Notes under the pieces: generated by a model
What the model saw: the letters and a program-made list of their open reading frames with translations, nothing else
Told to the model about the DNA's origin: nothing
Database searches by the model: none
Program-made: the position numbers and the translations under genes
Shown here: piece after piece, positions 25,388-35,452 of the stretch
Layout: the number at the start of each line of letters is the position of its first letter
Numbering within the stretch: position 1 is the first letter of the stretch
NCBI GenBank assembly: GCA_027065045.1
Contig: JAMOOX010000092.1
Span: 1 to 38,522, forward strand
Source: Campylobacteraceae bacterium
GTDB lineage: Bacteria > Campylobacterota > Campylobacteria > Campylobacterales > Sulfurovaceae
Length of the DNA: 38,522 bases
Direction: 5' to 3'

Positions 25388-28300
25388 TTAATTTTTCAGT
25401 AAATCTAATAGTTCTGTTGATGATAGTTTCTCATCAGTTGAGTTATTATATAGATTATCTTGTAACCGTTTTTTACTTTTTTGAAGCTCTATAATTTTCT
25501 CTTCAATAGAGTTTTGGACAATTAATTTATATACAAATACAGCTTTTGTTTGTCCTATTCTATATGCTCTATCTGTTGCTTGATTTTCTGTTGCAGGGTT
25601 CCACCATGGGTCATAATGAATTACTGTATCAGCTTCAACGAGGTTTAATCCCACTCCACCAGCTTTAAGAGAAATCAAGAATATATCACTCTTACCACTT
25701 CTAAACTCATCTATTACCTTATCTCTATTTTTGGTAGAACCTACAAGTTTGGAATATCTTACTTCTCTCTCTATCAAGGCATTTTCTATAATTTTGAGCA
25801 TTGATGTAAATTGAGAGAATACTAATATTTTTCTTCCCTCTTCTAAAAGCTCTTCAATTAGTTCTAAAAATAGCTCTAATTTAGCAGATACCTCTACATC
25901 AATTTTCTGTTTTAATTTTAGTAATGATGGATGACAACATACTTGTCTAAGTTTAAGAAGTGCATCTAAAATAGTGATATGACTACTCTCTACACCTTGT
26001 TTAGATATAAGGTCTCTCACCTCTTTTTCCATAGATACTCTAATAGATTCATAAAGTTGAGATTGTTTCTCATCAAACTCAACATATTTGATAATCTCTG
26101 TTTTATCAGGAAGTTCATCAATTACACTATCTTTGGTACGACGGAGCATAAATGGTTTAATTTTTCTATTTAATATATCTTGTCTTCCTGCTACATTCTC
26201 TTTTTCAATTGGATTTTGATAAAATCTCTTAAACATTGTAAGAGTGCTTAAAAACCCTGGCATTAAAAAGCTAAATATACTCCATAGCTCTCCTAAATGG
26301 TTCTCAATAGGAGTACCACTCATAGCTATTCTATAATCACTATTAAATGATTTTATAGCTATTGCCATCTTTGTTCGTGGGTTTTTAATCTTTTGAGCCT
26401 CATCTAATATTACATATAAAAAATCTATTGTTTCAAATATTTTTTCATCTTTTGAAGCAAGTTGATATGTAGTTAATATTATATCATAGTTATTTATCTC
26501 ATCTAAAAGCTCAAATCTATTTGAACCATATAGAGATAAAACTCTTAAATCTGGTGTAAATTTCTTGGCTTCACTTTTCCAGTTTCCAATAAGAGAAGTT
26601 GGCATTACTATTAGAGATGGTTTGGTAAGTTTACCTCTCTCTTTGAGATTTTGAAGATGTGATAATACTTGAAGAGTTTTACCTAGTCCCATATCATCTG
26701 CTAGTATCCCACTAAAATTATACTCATATAAGAAGTTTAACCACTCCAAACCTTTTTGTTGATAATCTCTAAGTTCAGCATTTAGATTTGTAGGTGGTTC
26801 TATCTCTTCAATTCCTTCAAAATTAGTTAATCTTTTAGATAATCCCAATAAATCTTTGTTTCCACTCCACTCAATATTGCTATCTTTAAAAGGCTCTATT
26901 AGGTGCATATTATACTGTTCTATCTCAATACTATCTTTTTTGTTATCTTTGATTGTATCAAATAGATTAAAAATAGTTTTAAGCATTGGTTCTACCGTTG
27001 ATGATTCTATCTTTATAAAATGATTTAGAGCAATCTCTACATTTATATATTTAGGAAGTTTTGTAATATCACTAACTTGTTTCATTAATGCACTAATAAT
27101 TGATAAAATTGGTATCTTTTTATCTCCAATTTCAATATTAAATGATAACTCTAACCAACTATTACTATTATTGCTAATATTAGCTACAATTCTATCTGGT
27201 TCATCAAATATAAGAGAGAATTTCTCATCAAATTCTACTGTCCAACCTTGTTTTTGTAATATTACTACCCCAATTTCTAAAAACTCTCTCCAAATATCAA
27301 GTGAGATTATCATACTACTATCAGTGGTAATTAGAGTAATATCTTTAGACTCCTGATATGGGCTAAATCCAATATTTTTAAGCTCATCTATATAAGTATT
27401 TTCTACATCAAAATCTCTCATAATATTAAGTGCATAACCATCTTTAAGCACTTTTTTAGACTCTACTAGAGGCTTATATGCTATCTTATTATCATCATAC
27501 TCAAAACTAAGCTTTAAAATATGTTCAATCTTGCCATCTATATCATCTACTGTGATATATAATTTTGGAGTGGGTTCTACATCTAATATTTTAATCTCAT
27601 AATGTGATGGTGGTTCAATATCAAGGTATGGAAGTTTGGTATCAATCTTTGATACAACCTCATCTAAATAGTAGTTTGGTATCTTTGGAGATATTAAAAT
27701 ATCACGCAAAAATGAATCATTATAATATGAGGAGAGTTCATATATAGTATTTAATTTAATCACTGAAATAGGTGTAGTATATAATATAAACTCATCTACA
27801 ATAGATGATACTAAAATAGTGTTATCATCATCTATATTACTCCATCTAAATGATAACTCCTCTTTCTCTCTTGATAGAGTTAGAGGTATCTCTCCACCAT
27901 CAATATAACATCTATTAGTAGATACCATATACTCTAATAGCTTTCTACCCATTTTACCACTAAGCTTTAGGGTATCTTGATGTTTTGGGGCTAGAGAGTT
28001 CATAATTTTTAGAATATCAATATCATCACTTGTTAAAAAACTATAATTATAATCATTATAAGCAAGACTTCTAATATCTACACTTGTACCCTTGCCTAGA
28101 GAACCATTTTTGATAATTTTAGTTTTATAACATTTAATATCATCTCTATTAGGATTACTACTTCGCACTATCTTATATGCCAAAAATAGCTCATTATCAT
28201 CTTCTGTTTTGGTTTGAGTAGATGATATTAATCTATTTACCCAACTATCAATATTGATAGTTGGGTCATTTTTAATCTCAATAGATATATTACTAGCACT

Positions 28301-28618
28301 CTCAATAGCCTCATTTTTATCATTGATATGTTGCATTATAACAGCTACAATATGCTCACAATTGATACAAGTCTCACAGCTACAACCACCATCAATAACA
28401 ATCTTATCATCATTACGATATATATTTACCTCTTGTTCGTAAGGTGTATCATCATCACTATCTTCTACTACTGATAATATTTTTATCTCTTTTCTTGATA
28501 CCCCTAAAGAGTCATACTCTAATACACGATTATGTGAAAATAACGCCTCTCCTAAAGAGAATATATCATCAGAAAAATTACCCTTTATATCATCTACACT
28601 AAAGTTAAAAAATCTCAT
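25388..28618 (-). CDS. SNF2-family helicase with N-terminal SWIM zinc finger
   Basis: This 1076-residue protein is a bacterial Swi2/Snf2 ATPase, a DNA translocase of superfamily II whose bacterial roles are poorly known; RapA-like polymerase recycling or DNA repair are possibilities. A SWIM-type zinc motif lies at C79, C81, C84/C87, H89. The middle (about 250-620) resembles the SNF2-associated region. The ATPase core has DDMGLGKT near 643, the DEAQ box near 739, and a helicase C lobe with AGGVGLNL and the motif VI region [10 protein letters not shown]. Its ATG overlaps the aroC stop by 4 bases. No nuclease or restriction partner is adjacent, so a defence role has no support here. Confidence 0.92.
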   Translation of the reverse strand: MRFFNFSVDDIKGNFSDDIFSLGEALFSHNRVLEYDSLGVSRKEIKILSVVEDSDDDTPYEQEVNIYRNDDKIVIDGGCSCETCINCEHIVAVIMQHINDKNEAIESASNISIEIKNDPTINIDSWVNRLISSTQTKTEDDNELFLAYKIVRSSNPNRDDIKCYKTKIIKNGSLGKGTSVDIRSLAYNDYNYSFLTSDDIDILKIMNSLAPKHQDTLKLSGKMGRKLLEYMVSTNRCYIDGGEIPLTLSREKEELSFRWSNIDDDNTILVSSIVDEFILYTTPISVIKLNTIYELSSYYNDSFLRDILISPKIPNYYLDEVVSKIDTKLPYLDIEPPSHYEIKILDVEPTPKLYITVDDIDGKIEHILKLSFEYDDNKIAYKPLVESKKVLKDGYALNIMRDFDVENTYIDELKNIGFSPYQESKDITLITTDSSMIISLDIWREFLEIGVVILQKQGWTVEFDEKFSLIFDEPDRIVANISNNSNSWLELSFNIEIGDKKIPILSIISALMKQVSDITKLPKYINVEIALNHFIKIESSTVEPMLKTIFNLFDTIKDNKKDSIEIEQYNMHLIEPFKDSNIEWSGNKDLLGLSKRLTNFEGIEEIEPPTNLNAELRDYQQKGLEWLNFLYEYNFSGILADDMGLGKTLQVLSHLQNLKERGKLTKPSLIVMPTSLIGNWKSEAKKFTPDLRVLSLYGSNRFELLDEINNYDIILTTYQLASKDEKIFETIDFLYVILDEAQKIKNPRTKMAIAIKSFNSDYRIAMSGTPIENHLGELWSIFSFLMPGFLSTLTMFKRFYQNPIEKENVAGRQDILNRKIKPFMLRRTKDSVIDELPDKTEIIKYVEFDEKQSQLYESIRVSMEKEVRDLISKQGVESSHITILDALLKLRQVCCHPSLLKLKQKIDVEVSAKLELFLELIEELLEEGRKILVFSQFTSMLKIIENALIEREVRYSKLVGSTKNRDKVIDEFRSGKSDIFLISLKAGGVGLNLVEADTVIHYDPWWNPATENQATDRAYRIGQTKAVFVYKLIVQNSIEEKIIELQKSKKRLQDNLYNNSTDEKLSSTELLDLLKN

Positions 28619-29688
28619 TTATAAATAGCCTTAATATGCTCCATTTTACTTCCCATATTTAATAACACCATATCAGCTAATACCAAAGACATCATAGCTT
28701 CACATACAATACTACCTCTAATAGCTACACAAGGGTCATGTCGCCCTTTAAGATTACAATCTACCTCACTATTATCTGTAGTTACTGTTTTTTGTGATTT
28801 AAAAATAGATGGTGTTGGTTTAAAGTGAGTTTTAACAACTATCTCATCACCATTACTAATCCCACCCAAAATTCCTCCAGAGTGATTGGTTAAAAATCCA
28901 TCACTACTAATCTCATCATTATTCTCATCACCTTTGAGATGACTACTCTCTATCCCATCACCAATCTCAACTGCCTTTACAGCATTAATACCCATCATAG
29001 CAGTAGCTAAAGCACCATCAAGCTTATCATATATTGGCTCACCTAATCCAATAGGTACTCCAATAGCCCTTGTAGTTACTACTCCACCTACTGAATTATG
29101 AGAGTTTTTAGCATCTAATACAGCCTTCTCTTGAAGAGCCTCTACACCCTTATCAAGAGCATATAATCGGCTTCCTTTAGCATACTCATAATCAAACTCT
29201 CTCCCCTCAATCCCATCAATAGCAGATACTCCACTCTCAACAGTGATACCAATTTGAGCCAAAATAAGCTTTGCAACTGCTCCACCTGCTACTCTACAAG
29301 CTGTCTCTCTAGCACTACTTCTACCACCACCTCTATAATCTCTAAGACCATATTTATAATAATATGTAAAATCAGCATGACCAGGGCGAAACATATCTTT
29401 GATATTAGAGTAATCACGGCTCTTTTGGTTGGTATTATATATTATCATACCTATTGAAGTCCCTGTTGATAATCCCTCAAATACTCCTGAAAGAATTTCT
29501 ACCTTATCAGCCTCTTTTCTAGCAGTCTCAAGCTCTGATTTACCAGGTTTTCTTTTATCAAGTTCTTGTTGAATAAAGTTTTCATCTATCTCTAATCCAG
29601 CTGGTACTCCATCTAATATACATCCAATGGCTACACCATGGGACTCTCCAAATGTTGTTAATACTAATTTTTGCCCAAAACTATTCAT
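28615..29688 (-). CDS. aroC: Chorismate synthase
   Basis: AroC makes chorismate from EPSP using reduced FMN, the last shared step of aromatic amino acid and folate synthesis. The 357-residue product has the conserved GESHG start (14-18), the RGGGRSSARET block with flavin contacts, and the GRHDPC motif near the C-terminus. Length is typical. It sits four bases after rnc and overlaps the helicase gene. The rnc-aroC neighbourhood is also seen in Campylobacter. Confidence 0.98.
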   Translation of the reverse strand: MNSFGQKLVLTTFGESHGVAIGCILDGVPAGLEIDENFIQQELDKRKPGKSELETARKEADKVEILSGVFEGLSTGTSIGMIIYNTNQKSRDYSNIKDMFRPGHADFTYYYKYGLRDYRGGGRSSARETACRVAGGAVAKLILAQIGITVESGVSAIDGIEGREFDYEYAKGSRLYALDKGVEALQEKAVLDAKNSHNSVGGVVTTRAIGVPIGLGEPIYDKLDGALATAMMGINAVKAVEIGDGIESSHLKGDENNDEISSDGFLTNHSGGILGGISNGDEIVVKTHFKPTPSIFKSQKTVTTDNSEVDCNLKGRHDPCVAIRGSIVCEAMMSLVLADMVLLNMGSKMEHIKAIYK

Positions 29689-29692
29689 ATAT

Positions 29693-30364
29693 TTATCCCT
29701 TTAACCACTCTAAGGCCTTCTTCGCCGCTTTTTGTTGAGCCTCTTTTTTGCTCTTACCTTTTGCAGATGATATACTCTCATCATTGACTATAATTGCTAT
29801 TTCAAACTCTTTTTTATGGTCTGGCCCTGTTGCACCAATAAGTTCGTAAGTTGGAGTTGTGCCATAAGTTGATTGGGTAAGTTCTTGAAGTGTAGTTTTA
29901 TAATCTCGTGAGAGTGTCTCTAAATCAATTTTGGGATGAACTTCATTTAATAATTTAATTGTTATATCTTTGACCTTATCCAATCCTGTTTCTAAATATA
30001 TAGCACCAATTACTGCTTCAAAAGCATTTGATAATAGAGATGGTTTGCTTCTACCATCATTATTCTCTTCAGCAATTGATATATAGATATATTCACCTAG
30101 ATTAATGCTCTTTGCAAGTAGTGTAAATCCACTCTCATTTACAAGTGATGCTCTAATCTTAGAGAGTACTCCCTCATCAGAATTACTAAATTTTTGAAAT
30201 AGAAACTCACCTACAATTAAATCAAGAACAGCATCACCTAAAAACTCTAATCTCTCATTATTATAAGGTTTTTTATAACTTTTATGAGTTAATGCCTCTA
30301 TTATAAGTTGTTTATTTACAAAGGTATAAGATAACCTCTCTTCTAGTTGAACATAACTATTCAT
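29693..30364 (-). CDS. rnc: Ribonuclease III
   Basis: RNase III cuts double-stranded RNA during rRNA and mRNA processing. The 223-residue product has the signature [14 protein letters not shown] with E37, E40 and D44, a second active-site helix at 112-118 and a C-terminal dsRNA-binding domain from about 153 to 222 (ending [16 protein letters not shown]). The residue that aligns with metal ligand D114 of E. coli is Asn here (N113, codon AAT), while E116 is kept. Everything else looks functional. It lies eight bases after the lapB-like gene. Confidence 0.97.
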   Translation of the reverse strand: MNSYVQLEERLSYTFVNKQLIIEALTHKSYKKPYNNERLEFLGDAVLDLIVGEFLFQKFSNSDEGVLSKIRASLVNESGFTLLAKSINLGEYIYISIAEENNDGRSKPSLLSNAFEAVIGAIYLETGLDKVKDITIKLLNEVHPKIDLETLSRDYKTTLQELTQSTYGTTPTYELIGATGPDHKKEFEIAIIVNDESISSAKGKSKKEAQQKAAKKALEWLKG

Positions 30365-30372
30365 TCTTGCTC

Positions 30373-31377
30373 CTATATTTTAATAACATTTGCTTCAATA
30401 CTTATACTATTAATACTCATACAATTTTGACACCTATAAAAAGATATAGGAAATCTATTTTGACACTTATTACATATATATGTAAATGATAAACCTCCAT
30501 CATCAAATCCCATACTCCTAGAGTTTGCTAACATCTCAATTACAAATATATTACTTGGAATTTTTGACTCTTGCAGATACCCTTTTGCATAGTATAATCT
30601 TTTTAATGATATGTATTTTGAAATTATATCTAAATCCACTTTTGATTTTGGCAACATCCATAATATATCTAATATATCAGATAATCTATCCTCATCAAAT
30701 AGACTCCATGCCTTTTGAAAATTACTTTTAAATAGATATAAGATAATATTACGATAGAGTGATGGATAGAGTAGTATCATATCTTCTAATCTATCTATCT
30801 TATTAACTATTTTTTTATCATAAATAAGAGTTTGAAATCTCAAAAACTCTTCTACTATATCTACATTTTGATATAGTACTCTAAGTGGTGTAATTACCTC
30901 TAATGCTTTATCATATAGATGTAACATCTCATATACAATAAGTAAATTATATAGAGTATCAGGGCTTCTTGGGGACTCTTTGAGAATTTCTAAAAATATA
31001 TTTTTGGCTCTCTCTAAAAATCCAGCATATAGATAAACCTCTCCTAATGAGTGCAAAAAATCTATTTTGGATATTTTGGTATCTGAATTTTTGATAAGAT
31101 AGAGATATATATCAATAGAACGATTATACTCTCCTCTCTCTTGATGAACTTTTGCCAAAATTTCAAGAGGTTTTATCATATTAGAATTAAAAATCCAATC
31201 CTCATCTATACTATTTATGCTATTAAACTTATCCAAAAATCCCTTTAGGTTTTCATCTCTTATATTTTGAGCATATAATCCCCAAATATAAGTGATTAAA
31301 GCCGTTAGAAGTATAAGAGTAATAATAAGTAATATACTAAAGAGTGGGTCTCTATATGATGGTAATATCTGTTCCAT
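30373..31377 (-). CDS. LapB/YciM-like TPR membrane protein with rubredoxin-type zinc end
   Basis: The 334-residue product has one N-terminal membrane helix (about 14-36), a run of degenerate tetratricopeptide repeats (about 60-260; for example [21 protein letters not shown]), and a C-terminal metal-binding finger with two CxxC pairs (CNKC and CQNC). This is the layout of LapB (YciM), which in E. coli tethers FtsH to degrade LpxC and so limits LPS synthesis. Sequence similarity is moderate, so the exact role is inference. It lies four bases after the pseudouridine synthase gene and eight before rnc. Confidence 0.8.
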   Translation of the reverse strand: MEQILPSYRDPLFSILLIITLILLTALITYIWGLYAQNIRDENLKGFLDKFNSINSIDEDWIFNSNMIKPLEILAKVHQERGEYNRSIDIYLYLIKNSDTKISKIDFLHSLGEVYLYAGFLERAKNIFLEILKESPRSPDTLYNLLIVYEMLHLYDKALEVITPLRVLYQNVDIVEEFLRFQTLIYDKKIVNKIDRLEDMILLYPSLYRNIILYLFKSNFQKAWSLFDEDRLSDILDILWMLPKSKVDLDIISKYISLKRLYYAKGYLQESKIPSNIFVIEMLANSRSMGFDDGGLSFTYICNKCQNRFPISFYRCQNCMSINSISIEANVIKI

Positions 31378-31381
31378 TAAA

Positions 31382-32119
31382 CTATTTGTACTTATATATC
31401 TCTCTAGGTTCTTTAGAGGTAAAACTATACCCTAAAAGTGAGATTTGATATGCGTGAAGTAGTATTCTTTTAGCTTTTGTACGACTTCCATATAGCTCAT
31501 CTCCAACAATAGGATATCCTATATGAGATAGATGTATTCTAATTTGATGAGTCCTACCTGTAGCTATCTCAATTGATACTTTACTCTTTTTACCTTGAAT
31601 TTCAAGAGGTTTGATAGTAGATAGTGCCTTAGCCCCTCTAAGTTCATCAATTCTTGAGACTGCTTTACCTTTTCTACTTGTAACAATAGGTGCATCAACT
31701 ATAGTCTCTTCATAAAAAACACCCTCAATCCAAGCAATATATCTCTTTGTTACTCTTCTTGCTTTAAACTCTACAATAGCTTTTTCTAAAAATTTATCAT
31801 TTTTACTCAAAAGTAAAACACCTGATGTATCTCTATCTAATCTATGAATAAGTGTAGCCCCTTCAATAGCATCAGCAATATCATAACTATCTACAAATGA
31901 TGGTTTATCAACTGCTATAATATCATCATCTTCATAAATTACTTTAAATTCACCCACCTCTTCTACTCTAAACTTTGTATCTATATTAATCAAAGCCCTA
32001 GCAATCTTAACCTTATTATTACCCACATAAACAAGCCCCTTATCTATAAGCTCTTTAGCTTTATTATTAGATATATCCTCTTGTTGTGCTAATACTTTAT
32101 AAGCCTTATCTTTTTCCAT
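31382..32119 (-). CDS. RluA-family pseudouridine synthase
   Basis: The 245-residue product should isomerise uridine to pseudouridine in 23S rRNA or tRNA. It has an N-terminal S4-like RNA-binding segment (about 10-55) and the catalytic motif HRLDRDTSG at 92-100, with D95 as the nucleophile. GRTHQIRIHLSHIGYPIVGDELYG, the family's second signature, follows. Which position it modifies (RluC or RluD type) cannot be told. It begins the tight part of the operon. Confidence 0.93.
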   Translation of the reverse strand: MEKDKAYKVLAQQEDISNNKAKELIDKGLVYVGNNKVKIARALINIDTKFRVEEVGEFKVIYEDDDIIAVDKPSFVDSYDIADAIEGATLIHRLDRDTSGVLLLSKNDKFLEKAIVEFKARRVTKRYIAWIEGVFYEETIVDAPIVTSRKGKAVSRIDELRGAKALSTIKPLEIQGKKSKVSIEIATGRTHQIRIHLSHIGYPIVGDELYGSRTKAKRILLHAYQISLLGYSFTSKEPREIYKYK

Positions 32120-32185
32120 CTATATATTCCTTTAATTAGCTAATATTGTACCTAAAGTTAGCCAAAAATGACTTAATTATACTAC

Positions 32186-33265
32186 CTAAACCAACTTTCT
32201 TTTGGCAATCTCTTCTAAAAATGTAGTAGCATAAGAGCCTTTTGGAAGATAGAAACCAATAGTAAACTCTTTTGATTTTTCATTATAATTCATAGACAAA
32301 TCCTCTGCCCAAATCCATGCTAATCTTCTATCACCTTTTAAGGCATATAGTTCAGTATCATCAAAAGGCTCTTCTAAATGATAGGCATCACTAAGTGAGC
32401 GAATAGCCTTATCTCCACATAAAAGTCCTGTTGGAGATATTTGAGACTCTTTAAATAGCTTTGCACTACTACTCATATCTTTGACAAATGAGTTTCTGCC
32501 ATAGGGATATGGAATAGTTGTATCACCAATAAAAAGCTTAAAAAACTGTGGTTGTTTGGATAATACTTTTACTAACTCTTTGGGATATGAGAGTTTTTGA
32601 GAGGCTGTATCTATTGAGTTATTGCTAATTACTGAAGATATTTCAACCCTTTGAGATAACCAATTATTAAATAGATAACTTTGATATGATGCTACTAAAA
32701 GCTTCTCTTTTGCGCCTTTTAATCTCTTGCCACTTTGTGCTATCTCTTTGCCCTGTTCGTAGCTTAGAGAGTCCTCTCCAAATCTTTGATAACCAAAATA
32801 GTTTGGTATTCCATTTTTAGATAGTTTATTGGCTATATTTTTAATATCAATGGCATCTTTAGGAGATACTTTATGTAGTTTTATAACAAACTTATTACCT
32901 TTTAGTTGCCCAATTTTAATAGGTGCTTTACTATAATTTCGTTCTAAAATTTCTACTTTTTCTGTCGTAAGATTTTTATTAAGAAATTTTTCTACATTTT
33001 TGGGAATAGATATATATTGAATAGTTGTAGCACTCTTATCTTTGAGTCCTGCGTATCCTATATCTCTCTCTTTAAGTCCTGTAGCTTTGGCAATTACTGT
33101 TACTAATTTCCAGCTACTCATATCTTGTTTTTTGATTTTTAAGATTAAAAAGTTACCACTATTTGTAGGTTTGTATAGAGGTATCTCTTCTACAAAAAAT
33201 CTATCAATAGTCTGTTCAAAGTTAAAATTTATCGGTTTGTGATTATATGCGTAATTATTTTTCAT
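32186..33265 (-). CDS. truD: tRNA pseudouridine(13) synthase
   Basis: TruD makes pseudouridine 13 in tRNA-Glu. The 359-residue product has the DIGYAGLKDKSATT motif with catalytic D76, the RFGEDSLSYEQGKEI-type segment and the family's inserted TRUD domain. It is 66 bases upstream of the RluA-type gene and is the first gene of the minus-strand series. No ribosome site is visible, and a TGCTATACT element ends only 7 bases before the ATG, so the mRNA may be leaderless (see 33272-33280). Confidence 0.96.
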   Translation of the reverse strand: MKNNYAYNHKPINFNFEQTIDRFFVEEIPLYKPTNSGNFLILKIKKQDMSSWKLVTVIAKATGLKERDIGYAGLKDKSATTIQYISIPKNVEKFLNKNLTTEKVEILERNYSKAPIKIGQLKGNKFVIKLHKVSPKDAIDIKNIANKLSKNGIPNYFGYQRFGEDSLSYEQGKEIAQSGKRLKGAKEKLLVASYQSYLFNNWLSQRVEISSVISNNSIDTASQKLSYPKELVKVLSKQPQFFKLFIGDTTIPYPYGRNSFVKDMSSSAKLFKESQISPTGLLCGDKAIRSLSDAYHLEEPFDDTELYALKGDRRLAWIWAEDLSMNYNEKSKEFTIGFYLPKGSYATTFLEEIAKRKLV

Positions 33266-33271
33266 AAAAGA

Positions 33272-33280
33272 AGTATAGCA
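33272..33280 (-). promoter_or_regulatory. Extended -10 element abutting the truD start
   Basis: On the minus strand TGCTATACT is followed by TCTTTT and then the ATG of truD. A transcript starting the usual 6-7 bases after the -10 would begin at or next to the start codon. The absence of any GGAG-like site fits leaderless translation. This is inference from sequence only. Confidence 0.5.
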
Positions 33281-33368
33281 TAAGTTGATAAATATAACTC
33301 TATTTAAGTATAGTTGGAATATAATCCATACAAATTATATTTATAATATAAAATTATAAAGGACTTAT

Positions 33369-34094
33369 ATGAGAATAGTTAAAATAGGTTTGTATAGCAT
33401 TATATTAGTTGGATTACTAAATAGCTGTATGGATAATAAACCTAAAAAAAGTTTAGATGGTAAAGAGTTATTAACTCAAAAATGTGCTAAATGTCATAAT
33501 CTTGATATGCCTCCAAAGAGTTATGAGAATGAGATAGCACCAAGTATAATGGCAGTAACATTTCACCTCAAAGATTTTATTAAATCAAATAATCCATCAG
33601 AACATGAAGATAAAGTTGTAAATTTTATCAAAGATTATGTGATTAATCCAAGTAGAGAGAAATCGTTTTGTGATAAAGATAGTCTTGATAGTTATGGTGT
33701 AATGCCCTCTCAAAAAGGAAATGTAACTAAAGATGAATTAGATGCTATTGCTCACTATATGTATCAAACTTTTGATAATCAAAAATTACTAAAAATTATG
33801 GCAGAAAAAAGTAGATTAGCCAAAATGCCACTATATCAAAGAGTATTAGAGGTAAGTAGTTGTAAAAATTGTCATAGCATTAAAGAGGATAAAGTAGCCC
33901 CATCATTTGAGATGATAGCTTCAAAATATAGTATATCTGATAGAGACAATTTAATAGATAGTATCAAAAATGGAAGTAGAGGTAAATGGGAGGGTAAAAA
34001 AGTCCCTATGCCACCATTTAAAGAGATGAATAGTGATGATATTGAGGGATTTGTAGATTGGATTTTATCACTTAAAAAAAATATTAATAATTAA
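33369..34094 (+). CDS. Two-haem c-type cytochrome lipoprotein
   Basis: The 241-residue product has a lipoprotein signal (LVGLLNSC, lipidated C20) and two haem sites, CAKCH (39-43) and CKNCH (165-169), each in a class I-like domain. Met ligands are likely in VMPSQK (M112) and VPMPPF. It probably carries electrons in the periplasm, anchored to a membrane. The first domain resembles the separate single-haem cytochrome at 34993 (see findings). AAAGGA precedes the ATG. It leads a short group with the NFU gene 14 bases later. Confidence 0.9.
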   Translation: MRIVKIGLYSIILVGLLNSCMDNKPKKSLDGKELLTQKCAKCHNLDMPPKSYENEIAPSIMAVTFHLKDFIKSNNPSEHEDKVVNFIKDYVINPSREKSFCDKDSLDSYGVMPSQKGNVTKDELDAIAHYMYQTFDNQKLLKIMAEKSRLAKMPLYQRVLEVSSCKNCHSIKEDKVAPSFEMIASKYSISDRDNLIDSIKNGSRGKWEGKKVPMPPFKEMNSDDIEGFVDWILSLKKNINN

Positions 34095-34108
34095 AAAGGA
34101 TAAATAAT

Positions 34109-34402
34109 ATGATACCATTTTCAGATGAAGAGTTATATGAGGCAGTTAAAAATATTTTACCACAAGTTAGTGGATATGTAAATTCACATGGTGGAGGGAT
34201 TACACTATTAGGTATAAAAGATGGAGTAGTTTATATAGAGTTAATTGGGAGTTGTGGAGGTTGTTCCATGAGTTTAATGACTACTAATATGGTTATTAGA
34301 AGAGAGCTTAGAAAATTTATTCACCCAGAACTTTTTGTAATTAATGTAGATGGAACTCCTGAGAATATAGCACCAGATAATATTTTTAAAGGAAAAAAAT
34401 GA
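34109..34402 (+). CDS. NFU-type Fe-S cluster scaffold/carrier
   Basis: The 97-residue product is a stand-alone NifU C-terminal (NFU) domain. The GSCGGCSMS motif supplies C49 and C52, which hold a bridging 4Fe-4S cluster between monomers for delivery to apo-proteins. The family's DGGD-like turn is HGGG here (28-31). An AAAGGA site lies before the ATG. Its stop overlaps the next ATG by 4 bases (ATGA), so the flavoprotein gene is coupled to it. Confidence 0.93.
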   Translation: MIPFSDEELYEAVKNILPQVSGYVNSHGGGITLLGIKDGVVYIELIGSCGGCSMSLMTTNMVIRRELRKFIHPELFVINVDGTPENIAPDNIFKGKK

Positions 34403-34992
34403 TATTTAATTTATCAAAAGATAGCTCATTAAATGATACTTATAAACTTATGGCACAAACTATTCTACCTCGTCCAATAGCATGGGTAGTTACAGAAGAT
34501 AATAGAATAGTTAATATTGCTCCATTTAGTTATTTTATTGGATTATCTTCTAATCCTGCTACTGTTTTAATTAGTGTAGGTAAGAAGTCTGATGGAACAC
34601 CAAAAGATACTCTATATAATATTCGTAAAAATCAAAAATGTACTATATGTATGGTAGAAGAGAAAGATTTAGATATGATGCACTTTAGTTCTAAAGAGTT
34701 AAATAGTAATATTAGTGAAGCAGAGCTATTTAATATAAAGACTAAACAATTGATTGATGATTATCCACCCATAATAGATGGAGTAGTATCTGCTTATTTT
34801 TGTGATTTCAATCAAGAGATAAATTTAGGAGGAGATACCACACCTATAATTTTAAATGTAAAAGAGATATTTGTAGATGATAAAGCTATTGTAAATAAAG
34901 ATAAGCTAACAATATCATTTAAACCAGTAGCACGAATAGGCAAAAGTTATGCCTTTTTATCAAAAGATATTACTCCACCTAAAATTCCTTAG
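34399..34992 (+). CDS. Flavin reductase-like FMN-binding protein
   Basis: The 197-residue product belongs to the flavin reductase-like split-barrel family. The ILPRPIAWVVTED start of the barrel (22-34), the NIAPFSYFIGLSSNPATVLISVG core (with the SxxP-type FMN contact) and the KDTLYNIRKN segment are typical. It probably binds FMN and either reduces it or acts in a redox reaction not yet defined. It is coupled to the NFU gene and ends directly against the convergent cytochrome gene with no gap. Confidence 0.88.
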   Translation: MIFNLSKDSSLNDTYKLMAQTILPRPIAWVVTEDNRIVNIAPFSYFIGLSSNPATVLISVGKKSDGTPKDTLYNIRKNQKCTICMVEEKDLDMMHFSSKELNSNISEAELFNIKTKQLIDDYPPIIDGVVSAYFCDFNQEINLGGDTTPIILNVKEIFVDDKAIVNKDKLTISFKPVARIGKSYAFLSKDITPPKIP

Positions 34993-35334
34993 TTATTTTA
35001 ACCCTCCAAAATCATCATTTTCATATATGTATGTAGCAATTTTTTGGAGGGTATCTAAATCAAGTGCTAAATATGGCATAAGCTTATACTCTTTAATAGC
35101 ATTAGGCAAAAGAGAATTTTTTTTATTTGGATTAAGTAACCAAAGAGATATATATTTAATAAAATCCTCTTTTTTAGGGTATTTCATTATATAATATCCC
35201 TTAACTTCAGATAAATGAGGGGCAACTCTTTTACCAAAATCACCATGACAAGCAATACAGTTACCAAAAAACAGAGTTCTATTCTCATTGGCATTTAATA
35301 TAATAATAGTTAAAAGTAGTAATATTTTTTTCAT
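34993..35334 (-). CDS. Single-haem c-type cytochrome
   Basis: The 113-residue product has an N-terminal signal peptide (MKKILLLLTIIILNANENR), one haem site CIACH (26-30), and a likely Met ligand in YKLMPYL. It is a small soluble periplasmic electron carrier. The arrangement around the haem (VAPHLSEVKGYY, then a NP...MP segment, then IATYIYEND) is like the first domain of the 33369 cytochrome. It is the only minus-strand gene between 33369 and 38269. Confidence 0.9.
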   Translation of the reverse strand: MKKILLLLTIIILNANENRTLFFGNCIACHGDFGKRVAPHLSEVKGYYIMKYPKKEDFIKYISLWLLNPNKKNSLLPNAIKEYKLMPYLALDLDTLQKIATYIYENDDFGGLK

Positions 35335-35452
35335 ATTGAGATTTTAGTATAATTTACTTAAAAACTACTATTATTTATACAAGTTATAACTTATATAATT
35401 TAAGGTTATATAAATAGATAATAGATATAATCATATTTTAAAGGAGAGAAAT

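Noticed and set aside
25388-28618. SNF2 helicase as part of a defence island
   Set aside because: No nuclease, methylase, toxin or other defence gene is adjacent, and it overlaps housekeeping genes.
35381-35392. AAGTTATAACTT perfect palindrome upstream of the TauE/SafE gene as an operator
   Set aside because: It is a 12-base A/T-dominated palindrome. It could be a regulator site, but nothing else supports it and such palindromes are frequent at this base composition.
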